From contig NZ_CP100350.1 in NCBI RefSeq assembly GCF_024204685.1, positions 3,126,501 through 3,190,500 of the forward strand: a DNA stretch of 64,000 nucleotides, given 5' to 3'. The notes under the pieces were generated by a model. That model did not search any database, was not told the origin of the DNA, and was given only the letters and a program-made list of their open reading frames with translations. Position numbers and translations under genes: made by a program. The DNA comes from Gilvimarinus sp. DA14 (lineage in GTDB: Bacteria > Pseudomonadota > Gammaproteobacteria > Pseudomonadales > Cellvibrionaceae). Numbering within the stretch: the stretch's first letter is position 1; each line of letters opens with the position of its first letter. Below are positions 30,974 through 39,028 of this stretch, piece after piece.

Positions 30974-31378
30974 TCAGGGTGTCAGCACCACCTTGACAGA
31001 AGCATCCACTTCGCTGGAATCAATATAGCCAATCGCTCCCGGCGTGCTGGCTACTGCCGCTTTTACGGCAGCGGTAGAGTCCAGGGTACGCGGCGGCTGC
31101 CCTTTACCGGTAAAAACCTGTTTTGACCAAAACGCGTTTAGCTGGGCCTGTGAGCGCCCCGTGACTTTATTGTGAAACTCTTCGCGCAGTGCCTGGCCCG
31201 ACTCCAGGTCAATCGGGTCAGCGCTCTGCCCGTTGGGCAGTGACTTGCTGCGGCCGATAAATAAATCTCTCACCTGGTTGGCGTCCATGGCATCGGGGCC
31301 AGAAGGGTTGGTTATAACCACCACCTCGGCGCAGGTAAAGGGTGCGAGAAAAGACAGGGCTAATAAAAAGTTACGCAT
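30974..31378 (-). CDS. PstS-like periplasmic substrate-binding protein (short)
   Basis: 134 residues with a signal peptide (MRNFLLALSFLAPFTCAE). The pattern VVVITNPSGPDAMDANQVRDLFIGRSKSLPNG and the C-terminal STPGAIGYIDSSEV match the single-lobe phosphate-binding (PBP-like) proteins, which are much shorter than true PstS at about 300 residues (the first pattern is given in part). An AGGAGA ribosome site overlaps the stop of the porin gene, 14 bases upstream. It lacks any ABC transporter partner here, so it may present a ligand to the porin or the chemoreceptor of its operon instead. Confidence 0.8.
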   Translation of the reverse strand: MRNFLLALSFLAPFTCAEVVVITNPSGPDAMDANQVRDLFIGRSKSLPNGQSADPIDLESGQALREEFHNKVTGRSQAQLNAFWSKQVFTGKGQPPRTLDSTAAVKAAVASTPGAIGYIDSSEVDASVKVVLTP

Positions 31379-31392
31379 CTTCTTTTCTCCTG

Positions 31393-32610
31393 TTAGAACG
31401 CTGAATCGATTTTAATGGAGTACACGTCGATATCATCATAGGCAATACTGGGAGCAACATTGCCAGGTAAATCGCCGCCGGTATCGCCAAAGTCAGTGGC
31501 GCGGGTGACATCGAATTTTACCGCTACATTACTCATGGCATCCCAGCGTAGCCCCAAGCTGTACGCCGTGCGCTCTGAATTTTGCACATCTGAAAGCGCC
31601 AGCGCGCTTAGCTGACCAAATAGCGGGCTGCCGGGGGTGTTAATCGCATTAAAAATAAATTCGCGCGAATAAGGGCGCTCATCATCGTCGGTTGATTCTT
31701 GCATTGAGTAAGTAAAGTAGGGGGCGAGGCTACCAAAGGTATAGGCGAGGGTAATATACCCCGAGTCTGTATCCGGCGTAGGCCCTTCAATTTCCAAGCG
31801 AGTAAACTCGGAGATAACCTGCAAGCTGCCGTTGTTGTAACTGGCGCCCAGGCCGTAAAAATCGGTTTTTAGATCATCTCCGCCAATGGTGATTTCAGAG
31901 GTGGCGAGGTTGCCGCGCAGGGTCCAGATAAAATCGGTCCAGGTGGCCGAGCCGCCAAACAAATCGTTTACCTCCAGGCGAACCGCTTGCCCGAGGTTGC
32001 TGATGTCTTCTTCTGACTCGCCCATAAATGCCTGGAAAGTGAGGGTGGACATATCAAAGTTGACATCGTAAAGGCCGTCGATACCCGTGTAACTGGTGAC
32101 AGGTACATTGCCATAAACTTCTTCAGGGGGGCGAATCCAGGGCTGGGCATAGCCTACTTCCAACGAATCGGAATACATAAACAGGGGCAGGCGCATTTTA
32201 CCGGCGCGCATTTTAAACACCGGGGTAAATTGATGGCTAATGTAGGCCCATTCAATGCTAGGGTCCCAGTCGTCGTTGCCGCGCCCGACCAACTGCATAG
32301 TAACTTCGGTTTTGTCGGTCAAAGTGAAAGCGCCCTGTAAACCGAACAAGCTCTCGGGGTTAAAACTGCCCTCTTCGGTGTAGCCGGCATAGCCGCCATC
32401 GTTGCTCGCCAGGCCGTAGCCGACACTTAAAAAACCGTTAAAGCGCAGGCGGTTGTCGTCTGGCTTGTTAACTTGTGTTTGCAGGTTTTGTACCTGCTGT
32501 TCCAGTTGATCGATACGCTCGTCACTGGTCTGAGCGACACTGGCGTAGCTACAGATCACGCTGCTCAACGCTAATGCCAGCGCTTTTTTGGTGTGTTTAA
32601 TAGGTTGCAT
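31393..32610 (-). CDS. Outer membrane porin-like beta-barrel protein
   Basis: 405 residues. The signal peptide ends near SYASVAQ, then a short coiled coil (IDQLEQQVQNLQTQV) and a beta-rich body with many aromatic-glycine strands (FNGFLSVGYGLAS, TAYSLGLRWDAM). It ends in phenylalanine (IKIDSAF), the usual barrel-insertion signal. The coiled-coil-then-barrel layout resembles phosphate-selective or carbohydrate porins. Middle gene of the MCP-porin-binding protein operon, with a GGGAGAG ribosome site. Confidence 0.8.
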   Translation of the reverse strand: MQPIKHTKKALALALSSVICSYASVAQTSDERIDQLEQQVQNLQTQVNKPDDNRLRFNGFLSVGYGLASNDGGYAGYTEEGSFNPESLFGLQGAFTLTDKTEVTMQLVGRGNDDWDPSIEWAYISHQFTPVFKMRAGKMRLPLFMYSDSLEVGYAQPWIRPPEEVYGNVPVTSYTGIDGLYDVNFDMSTLTFQAFMGESEEDISNLGQAVRLEVNDLFGGSATWTDFIWTLRGNLATSEITIGGDDLKTDFYGLGASYNNGSLQVISEFTRLEIEGPTPDTDSGYITLAYTFGSLAPYFTYSMQESTDDDERPYSREFIFNAINTPGSPLFGQLSALALSDVQNSERTAYSLGLRWDAMSNVAVKFDVTRATDFGDTGGDLPGNVAPSIAYDDIDVYSIKIDSAF

Positions 32611-32635
32611 GAATGACTCTCCCTCGAAGTGTTAT

Positions 32636-34240
32636 TTACACTTTAAATTGCGATGCTACCTTGCCCAGCCGTTGCGAAATGTCGTCGATATCCTGACAGA
32701 TTTCATTCATGGCGCTGGTACTGCTGGTAACGGTTTCGGTGTTTTGATGAATGTTGGTGACATGTTCGAGAACTTGGTTAAAGGTATGGCCTTGCTCTTG
32801 AGTGGCGCTGGCGATTTGTTCGTTAAAGGTGCTGATTTCTTTAACGCTGGTAAGAATGCTGCGCAGCGACTGCTCGGATTCGCGGGTGGCTTCCACGCCA
32901 GTATTGGCCCGTTCAACACTGGCCTCCATAGCGCTTACGGCGCTCTGAGAAACCTGTTGCAGTTCGCTGATCACGGTGTGAATTTCTTCGGTCGCTTGGC
33001 GGGTGCGCACAGCCAGGTCACGAACCTCGTCTGCCACTACCGCAAACCCCCGACCGTGTTCGCCAGCGCGCGCGGCTTCAATGGCAGCGTTGAGTGCCAA
33101 TAAGTTGGTTTGCTCCGCCACGTTTTGAATGGTGTTGAGCAGTTGGCCAACATCGTTGCTAAAACCGTCAAACTTATTAACCACCTCTGCCGAGTTGCGT
33201 ACGTCTCCGGCAAGTTCGGTAATAGTTTGTACATTGGTATTTAGTGTCGCCTGGCTCTGAGCGGCCGTCTGGTTAATTTCCCCGGCCTGCGCCGAGGCGT
33301 TGCGGGCAAAACCCGCGACTTGCTCAACACTGCTCATCAAGTCTTCAATAGCGTTGCGCGTGGCGGATATGGCTCGCGCCTGAGCGCCAATTTCATCCAC
33401 ATTTTTATCGCTGGTGGCGGTTAATCGGGTGGATACCGAACTTAGCGAACCCACGTCCTGTAACACTTCAGCAAAGGAGTGATGGAGCTTGGCAACAAAT
33501 ATATTGAAGTTTTCGACCAGTTCGAGAATTTCATCGTTGCCCCGATAGTCAATGCGTGAGGTCAAGTCTCCCTCACCCGAGGCCATTTCATGCAGCGAGT
33601 GAGATACCTGTTGCAGGTTACGGGTAATGGAACGGCCGATAATAAGGCTGAGTATCACCAGGGCAATGACGGCTGCCAGAGAAATACCCAGGGATATGCG
33701 GCTGGCCTGAGCCGAACTGTCAACAGTGGTGCCAATGGATTGGGTAAACGCGCGCTCGTTGGCCAGTTTCATCTGCTCCAGTTGCCCGCGCAGTTTTTCT
33801 AGGCGGTCCGCATTGCGACGGGCAGTATCAGCGATTTTGGAAAAATCCACCGTGCCGTCAATAAAACTGCGGGCGATCTCGATGGCGTTGTTGTACCAGG
33901 TGGTGAGCAGGTTCTTTGTGTCGCCGATCTGTTGTTCAGTATTGAGCTCGGCCAGTTTGTCCAGATTGGCGCTGATAAGTTGATACTGCTTTTGCGCTGC
34001 GGTTAAAGGCTCGGTATCGCCAGTGGTCACTGCCGAGTTAATGTACTGCTCCATCAGCAGCAGACTGCCGAGATTGACTGTGGTGAGCTCAAGGCTGGGA
34101 TAAAGCTTGCTTTGGACATCGCGCAGACGCGCAGCATTGTCTTTTTCTACCAAAAGCGCGTAGCCCTGACTGACCACGAACGCAATTAGCGCAATGGCAA
34201 CGATCAGCAAAAGCTTATGAGATATCTTTAATTTCAGCAC
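32636..34240 (-). CDS. Methyl-accepting chemotaxis protein
   Basis: Chemoreceptor of about 534 residues. The frame opens with TTG at 34270, but GTG at 34240 has an AGGGA site six bases before it and gives [14 protein letters not shown], so it is preferred. Membrane helix 1 is at about 6-26. A periplasmic helical sensor (about 30-185) is followed by helix 2 ([19 protein letters not shown]), a HAMP region, and the signalling domain with hairpin tip [20 protein letters not shown] and [15 protein letters not shown]. First gene of a three-gene operon with a porin and a binding protein. No CheW/CheA genes are nearby. Confidence 0.93.
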   Translation of the reverse strand: MLKLKISHKLLLIVAIALIAFVVSQGYALLVEKDNAARLRDVQSKLYPSLELTTVNLGSLLLMEQYINSAVTTGDTEPLTAAQKQYQLISANLDKLAELNTEQQIGDTKNLLTTWYNNAIEIARSFIDGTVDFSKIADTARRNADRLEKLRGQLEQMKLANERAFTQSIGTTVDSSAQASRISLGISLAAVIALVILSLIIGRSITRNLQQVSHSLHEMASGEGDLTSRIDYRGNDEILELVENFNIFVAKLHHSFAEVLQDVGSLSSVSTRLTATSDKNVDEIGAQARAISATRNAIEDLMSSVEQVAGFARNASAQAGEINQTAAQSQATLNTNVQTITELAGDVRNSAEVVNKFDGFSNDVGQLLNTIQNVAEQTNLLALNAAIEAARAGEHGRGFAVVADEVRDLAVRTRQATEEIHTVISELQQVSQSAVSAMEASVERANTGVEATRESEQSLRSILTSVKEISTFNEQIASATQEQGHTFNQVLEHVTNIHQNTETVTSSTSAMNEICQDIDDISQRLGKVASQFKV

Positions 34241-34441
34241 GGGCAGTCCCTGATGGTGTGGCTTCAGCAATTTGTTATCGGCCGCTTTGGCGCAACGTTA
34301 AGGCGAAGCGGCGAATTGTTTTGCTTTTATTGTGTATAGCAACGCGCCGGGCAGGGCGCAAATGAAGGGGTTTATGGGGCGGCGGGGCTAAACCATGCCG
34401 CTTGATAGCTTGGGGCTATTTAATGGATTTATCTAATTGCT

Positions 34442-34470
34442 TTGAGGGGTTAAATGAGAGTGGTTATTAT
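34442..34470 (+). promoter_or_regulatory. Sigma-70 promoter for the DUF2061 gene
   Basis: TTGAGG (34442-34447) and TATTAT (34465-34470) are 17 bases apart, predicting a start near 34477 and a leader of about 40 bases. The rest of the 34241-34516 gap shows nothing else I can name. Confidence 0.55.
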
Positions 34471-34516
34471 TATCTCAAGGTTGTTAATTCACTCAAACTT
34501 TTAACCGGAGGCGGTA

Positions 34517-34729
34517 ATGACTAAGACAATAACCTTCGCAGTATTGCACTTCACCGTCGCGTTCACAGTGACTTACCTGTTAACCGGCGATATTTTGATC
34601 GGCAGCGCCGTGGCCTTGGTAGAGCCGGCCATCAACACCGTGGCTTTTTACTTCCACGAGATGGGGTGGAATCGCTGGGGTGGTAATAAAGAGACTGTGA
34701 CAGAGGTGTTCGCCCAGCGGGCAATGTAG
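34517..34729 (+). CDS. DUF2061 small membrane protein
   Basis: 70 residues, with a GGAGGCGG ribosome site eight bases before the ATG. The sequence MTKTITFAVLHFTVAFTVTY is followed by GDILIGSAVALVEPAINTVA and YFHEMGWNRWG, the DUF2061 pattern of two membrane helices with a conserved EPAINT and HE...W ending. Function unknown. It lies alone between two operons that read the other way. Confidence 0.85.
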   Translation: MTKTITFAVLHFTVAFTVTYLLTGDILIGSAVALVEPAINTVAFYFHEMGWNRWGGNKETVTEVFAQRAM

Positions 34730-34732
34730 AAA

Positions 34733-34760
34733 AGGTGCGGACTGCTACTGGTCCGCACCT
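34733..34760 (-). terminator. Terminator of the tat operon overlapping the tatC stop
   Basis: AGGTGCGGAC (34733-34742) and GTCCGCACCT (34751-34760) are a perfect 10-bp inverted repeat. On the minus strand it is followed by TTTTCTA, so it terminates the tatABC transcript. The tatC stop (34745-34747) lies in the loop. It is also just after the DUF2061 stop, where the T-run is lacking for the plus strand. Confidence 0.7.
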
Positions 34761-35509
34761 CCCTGATCATTTTCGGTGGTGCCGTGTTTGCGATACAGCA
34801 AGCGGCCGAAGAAAACCCCCGCTTCAAACAGCAGCCACATGGGCAGTGCCAGCAAGGTTTGCGAAATTACATCGGGCGGTGTCAGCAACATGCCTATGAC
34901 AAAGCAACCCACAATCACATAGGGGCGTTTTTTCGCCAGCCCATCGGGAGTGACCACTCCGGCCAAAATCAGTAGTACCGCCGCAATGGGAATCTCAAAA
35001 GCCACACCAAAGGCGAAAAACAGCTTCAGAACAAAATCCAGATAGCGGCTAATGTCGGTCATGATGGCGACATTGGCGGGCCCCACCGAGGTAAAAAAGC
35101 CGAACACCAGAGGGAATACCACAAAGTACGCAAAGGCCATCCCGGCGTAAAACAGCAATACCGACGAGGCGAGTATAGGCAGGGCCAATTGTTTTTCATG
35201 TTTGTACAAACCCGGGGCAATAAAGGCCCAGGCCTGATACAAAATAAAGGGCACGCTGATCACAAACGCCAGAAACAGCGTGAGTTTAAACGGGGTTAAA
35301 AACGGCGAGGCCACTTCGGTGGCGATCATCTGGCTGTTTTCGGGCAAGTAAACCTGCAAAGGCTTGGAGGCAAAGTCGTAAATCTCGGCCGAAAACGGCA
35401 GCAGGCAGGCACAGACAATGCCGGTGACCAAAATCGCGCGCAATAAACGGTTGCGCAGCTCTATTAAGTGCTGCACTAAGGGCAGCTCTTGATCGGTAGA
35501 GTCACTCAT
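34745..35509 (-). CDS. tatC: Sec-independent protein translocase subunit TatC
   Basis: Six-helix receptor core of the twin-arginine translocase, 254 residues. LPLVQHLIELRNRLLRAIL near the N-terminus holds the conserved HLxELRxRL motif. SVPFILYQAWAFIAPGLYKHEK and FAFGVAFEIPIAAVLLILAGVV are family segments. The ATG overlaps the tatB stop (ATGA). The start is inside the conserved tatA-tatB-tatC order. Confidence 0.97.
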   Translation of the reverse strand: MSDSTDQELPLVQHLIELRNRLLRAILVTGIVCACLLPFSAEIYDFASKPLQVYLPENSQMIATEVASPFLTPFKLTLFLAFVISVPFILYQAWAFIAPGLYKHEKQLALPILASSVLLFYAGMAFAYFVVFPLVFGFFTSVGPANVAIMTDISRYLDFVLKLFFAFGVAFEIPIAAVLLILAGVVTPDGLAKKRPYVIVGCFVIGMLLTPPDVISQTLLALPMWLLFEAGVFFGRLLYRKHGTTENDQGGADQ

Positions 35510-35880
35510 GATTTATCGGCGTCGTCCGCTTTACGGGGTTCAGTCTTATCGCTCGCCTCGCCGTGGGCGTGCATGGGTTCTTCCGGCGGCGGGCCATAGT
35601 GGCCGTGCATGCGCTTGGTGCGCTCTGGGTCTACCGCCTCTTCAATATCGCGGCGGGTGGCCTCGAGGTTGCGCATAATTTCTTCGTTGTGCAACTGGCG
35701 ACGAATATCGTCGGCGCCAATTTGTTTTTCAATTTCGCTGCGGGTTTCGCGCAGGCTGCGCTTGAGCCGGCCAATCCACAGGCTGACGCTGCGCACGGTT
35801 TCGGGCAGACGCTCGGGGCCGATAATCACCAGCGAGACAATGGCGATTACCAGCAGCTCAAAAAAGCCGATATCAAACAC
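35506..35880 (-). CDS. tatB: Sec-independent protein translocase subunit TatB
   Basis: 124 residues. An N-terminal helix (MFDIGFFELLVIAIVSLVII) with the GPERLPETVR hinge is the TatB hallmark. The following amphipathic and charged helix and the proline/histidine-rich tail (GHYGPPPEEPMHAH) are normal for the family. It forms the TatBC substrate receptor and is coupled to tatC. Confidence 0.96.
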   Translation of the reverse strand: MFDIGFFELLVIAIVSLVIIGPERLPETVRSVSLWIGRLKRSLRETRSEIEKQIGADDIRRQLHNEEIMRNLEATRRDIEEAVDPERTKRMHGHYGPPPEEPMHAHGEASDKTEPRKADDADKS

Positions 35881-35890
35881 GTTTCAGGTC

Positions 35891-36124
35891 TTAGTGGCTT
35901 TTGGTTTTATCGTCGCTTTTCGCGGTGTCAGCGCTTTCGGACTCGGCGGCCTCGGCGTCGATTTTTTTCGGATCTTCGTGTTTGTCCTCGTCACTGACGG
36001 ACTTTTTAAAACCTTTAATGGCTTCGCCCAAGTCTGAGCCCATGCCGCGCAGGCGTTTGGTGCCAAACAGCATAATGACAATGGCGAGTACGATTAACAG
36101 CTGCCAGATACTGATATTGCCCAT
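35891..36124 (-). CDS. tatA: Sec-independent protein translocase subunit TatA
   Basis: 77 residues, pore-forming Tat subunit. One membrane helix ([16 protein letters not shown]), the hinge [20 protein letters not shown], and an acidic tail. It lies 34 bases after hisE and 10 before tatB. Confidence 0.96.
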   Translation of the reverse strand: MGNISIWQLLIVLAIVIMLFGTKRLRGMGSDLGEAIKGFKKSVSDEDKHEDPKKIDAEAAESESADTAKSDDKTKSH

Positions 36125-36158
36125 GTGGAATTCCTCAAATACTCAATGATGTCTGCGC

Positions 36159-36500
36159 TCAGGACTTGCGCGCGGCTTTTTCGTCGTGCCCGGATACGCC
36201 GAAGCGGCGGGCCAGTTCGTTTAATACGCTATCGGCGGATTCATCCAAGTGCGACAGCATTACCAGCGAGTGAAACCACAGGTCAGCGGTCTCGGCAATA
36301 AGCTCGCGTTTGTCGCCGCTGGTCTGCGCGTCTTTGGCCGCCAGAATAGTTTCTGTGGCTTCCTCGCCGACTTTTTCCAAAATTTTATTGAGCCCTTTTT
36401 GATGCAAGCTGGCGACGTAGGATTTTTCGCCGTCGGCGGCATTTTTGCGCGCCTCGAGTATACGGGTCAGTTCGGCCAGAATATCTTGCTTGTCACTCAT
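36159..36500 (-). CDS. hisE: Phosphoribosyl-ATP pyrophosphatase HisE
   Basis: Second step of histidine synthesis, hydrolysing phosphoribosyl-ATP. 113 residues, MazG-like helical fold with [19 protein letters not shown] and [16 protein letters not shown] carrying the metal-binding acidic residues. Separate from HisI, as in Pseudomonas; the two overlap by one base. Confidence 0.95.
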   Translation of the reverse strand: MSDKQDILAELTRILEARKNAADGEKSYVASLHQKGLNKILEKVGEEATETILAAKDAQTSGDKRELIAETADLWFHSLVMLSHLDESADSVLNELARRFGVSGHDEKAARKS

Positions 36501-36895
36501 TAGTAAATCTCGCTGGGGTCTTTTATCACCGGGTCAACCGTGTGCCAGGCGCCATCTTTGTAGGTGCGGTAAAAGCAGCTTTCGCGCCCGGTGTGGCAGG
36601 CAATGCCGCCCAGTTGTTCCACCTGCAGTACAATCACATCTGCGTCGCAGTCCAGGCGCATTTCGTGCAGGGTTTGCACGTGCCCGGATGACTCACCCTT
36701 GCGCCACAGCTTACCGCGCGAACGCGACCAGTAAACGGCGCGTCCCTCTTTGGCGGTAAGCGCCAAGGCCTCGCGGTTCATCCAGGCCATCATTAAAATG
36801 CGGCCGGTTTTGTGGTCCTGGGCGATGGCCGGCACCAGGCCGTCGGCGTCCCATTTTACTGCATCGAGCCAGTCGCTTTCGCTCGCTTGTGTCAT
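36500..36895 (-). CDS. hisI: Phosphoribosyl-AMP cyclohydrolase HisI
   Basis: Third step of histidine synthesis, opening the adenine ring of phosphoribosyl-AMP. 131 residues. [20 protein letters not shown], the acidic [14 protein letters not shown] with the metal ligands, and the zinc cysteines in [15 protein letters not shown] are diagnostic. Its ATG overlaps the stop of the aldo/keto reductase gene, so hisI-hisE-tatABC share a transcript with two oxidoreductases. Confidence 0.96.
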   Translation of the reverse strand: MTQASESDWLDAVKWDADGLVPAIAQDHKTGRILMMAWMNREALALTAKEGRAVYWSRSRGKLWRKGESSGHVQTLHEMRLDCDADVIVLQVEQLGGIACHTGRESCFYRTYKDGAWHTVDPVIKDPSEIY

Positions 36896-37683
36896 GTCAG
36901 GGCCTTTTTTGCTTTGGCGATGTTATCACGTAAATGCTGCGGGTTGATGGTGCCAATAATCGCGCTGGTAACGCCGGCGTGGGCGTAGGCAAAGTCCAGG
37001 CAGGTTTGCACCGGGTCGGCATCTTCGCTGTTTAAATGGCCGCTGGCCAGTGCTTTTTTTAACAGCACCCCTTTGTTGAGTTTAAGGCACTCGTCAATCA
37101 CCGCCTGCTCTTCAATATGGCCCGGGTTGTAGGTCACCATTACGCAATCGGATTCGCGCGCGGCCAAGATGCCGCCTGCCACGGTTTTGGTAGACATACC
37201 AAAGGCGCGAATACTGCCTTCTTGCTTGAGTTTGCCGAGGGCCTCAAATGCACCTGAGTTTTCAATAATGTCGACATCGTTACCGTCGGAGTGGACCAGT
37301 ACTAAATCCAGCCAGTCGCGCTGCAGGCGTTTAAGCGAGCGCTCTACACTGGCGCGGGTGTGAGCGGCGCTGAAGTCAAAATGGCTGCTGCCGTTAATAT
37401 ATTCCTCACCAGTTTTACTGCATATCACCCAGTCGTGTGCGCCTGCGCCCAACAGTTTGCCCAAGCGTTCTTCGCTCAGGCCATAGGCCGGGGCCGTATC
37501 AATCAGGGTGATGCCGCACTCGCGGGCGGTCTCTAGCAAAGCCTGGGCTGCGGCGTCACTAGGCAGCTCGAAAGCGCTGGGGTATTTCACCCCCTGATTA
37601 CGGCCGAGCTTTACTGTGCCCAGGCCAATGGCGCTGACGTGTATACCGGTACTGCCCAGGGGGCGGTGGTCAAATTGATTCAT
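36892..37683 (-). CDS. Aldo/keto reductase
   Basis: 263-residue NADPH-dependent oxidoreductase with a TIM barrel. The catalytic tetrad is visible: Asp and Tyr in [15 protein letters not shown], Lys in [10 protein letters not shown], His in VLVHSDGND. Lacks any subgroup mark I can name, so the substrate is unknown. ATGA overlaps join it to hisI downstream and to the FAD oxidoreductase upstream, suggesting the two redox enzymes act on the same compound. Confidence 0.88.
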   Translation of the reverse strand: MNQFDHRPLGSTGIHVSAIGLGTVKLGRNQGVKYPSAFELPSDAAAQALLETARECGITLIDTAPAYGLSEERLGKLLGAGAHDWVICSKTGEEYINGSSHFDFSAAHTRASVERSLKRLQRDWLDLVLVHSDGNDVDIIENSGAFEALGKLKQEGSIRAFGMSTKTVAGGILAARESDCVMVTYNPGHIEEQAVIDECLKLNKGVLLKKALASGHLNSEDADPVQTCLDFAYAHAGVTSAIIGTINPQHLRDNIAKAKKALT

Positions 37684-38879
37684 GGTGTTGTCTCCCAGGG
37701 TAGGGCGGCCAACGCCGGTGGGCTTAACCGTTGGCGCAGTTGCTCCAGCGCGTCACTGTGGTTCGCGCCCGGCGCTGCAAGCTGCGGCATAATTTGCTGC
37801 GCCATATTGGGTGTTAGGGTTAGTTTGGTTGGCCAGGCTGCGATCACGTTATCCAACCCGGGTACGGGCTCGGCATAGGCTTGATCGGGCCGCACCAGGC
37901 CCGGCTGCTTGGGCTCGGCGCGCTCGATGTACAGCGTGGAAAACTCGGCATGGGAAAATTCCAGCCAGGGAAATAATTGCTGCAGCTCGGCGCGGCCTTT
38001 GGCAATCAGCTGGTCATCGCTTAATCTCGCGCCCTCTTCGGCGAGGCTGCCGCCCAGATACCACACCATACGGCCGTCGGCGCCCGGATGGCTGCTAATT
38101 GTCAGGCGCGGGGTTTTCTCGGCGCCCAGGCAGTGGCCATAAAACGGGTAGGGGTTATCGTGGCGCACCACCAGTTGGCGCAAGGGGCGCAGTTGCTGCT
38201 CGGGTTGCTGCGCGTCCACGGCCTGCAGCAAAGCCTGGTTGCCTTTGCCGGCGGCAAATATAAATTGCCCGGCGTTAATCACGGTGCCGCAACCCAGCCT
38301 TTGCTGCGCTCGCGTGCCCTCGCGGTGCCACTGGTAGCCGCTGTCTAGCTGAAAAATATACCCGGCGTTATTGGCGGCCAGGTTGGCCACCAGCGAGGGA
38401 ACATCCAGCACCATATCCACCAGCTTGTAAAGGCTGCCGCTAAATGCCGGGTTGGCGAACAGGGCGGGGCGCTCGGCTTTGCCTACTTTTTCCACCCGCC
38501 CGCGCAGGGCGCGGCTGGCAAAAAAGCTGGTGAGCTTACCCACAGTGGAGGTGGACCACATATAAAAGTGGTCGCTCAGCACTCGGGTTTGGCGCAAATC
38601 CACGTCCCCCTTGCCTGCCAGGCAGGCGCGCCAGTGCTCGGGCATATCGGCAATGGCTTCCGAGGCGCCGGAAAGCGTACCCGCCAGGGTGTATTTGACT
38701 CCGCCGTGAATCATGCCCTGCGATGCCACCGTTTGCCCGGCACCCAAGGGGCCATCGCTGAACAGCGCGGCCGTGTAACCGGCTCGGCGCAACCTCTCCA
38801 GCAGCCACAGCGCAGCAATACCGCCACCGATGATGGCAATATCCAGGTTGATTGTGGGGCTGGCCGAGCTCGCTTGCAT
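37680..38879 (-). CDS. FAD-dependent oxidoreductase (DAO/GlpD-like fold)
   Basis: 399 residues. The N-terminus has the dinucleotide-binding motif DIAIIGGGIAALWLLERLRR, and QTVASQGMIHGGVKYTL resembles the FAD contact loop of the D-amino-acid/glycerol-3-phosphate oxidase group. The C-terminal part (VRPDQAYAEPVPGLDNVIAA) resembles the substrate domain. No membrane segment. First gene of the operon leading through the aldo/keto reductase to hisIE and tatABC. Substrate unknown. Confidence 0.82.
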   Translation of the reverse strand: MQASSASPTINLDIAIIGGGIAALWLLERLRRAGYTAALFSDGPLGAGQTVASQGMIHGGVKYTLAGTLSGASEAIADMPEHWRACLAGKGDVDLRQTRVLSDHFYMWSTSTVGKLTSFFASRALRGRVEKVGKAERPALFANPAFSGSLYKLVDMVLDVPSLVANLAANNAGYIFQLDSGYQWHREGTRAQQRLGCGTVINAGQFIFAAGKGNQALLQAVDAQQPEQQLRPLRQLVVRHDNPYPFYGHCLGAEKTPRLTISSHPGADGRMVWYLGGSLAEEGARLSDDQLIAKGRAELQQLFPWLEFSHAEFSTLYIERAEPKQPGLVRPDQAYAEPVPGLDNVIAAWPTKLTLTPNMAQQIMPQLAAPGANHSDALEQLRQRLSPPALAALPWETTP

Positions 38880-39028
38880 AACTACCCGATGGCTGTGTGA
38901 ATTAGGGCGCGTAGTATATCGGCTATTGGTTTTTTTTGCCGCCGTGGGCGGCTGACAGTGTTGTGCAACTTAGTTACTATTGCCACCCATAAAAATGTAG
39001 CTAATTACCAAGCAGGGAAACAACGAGC

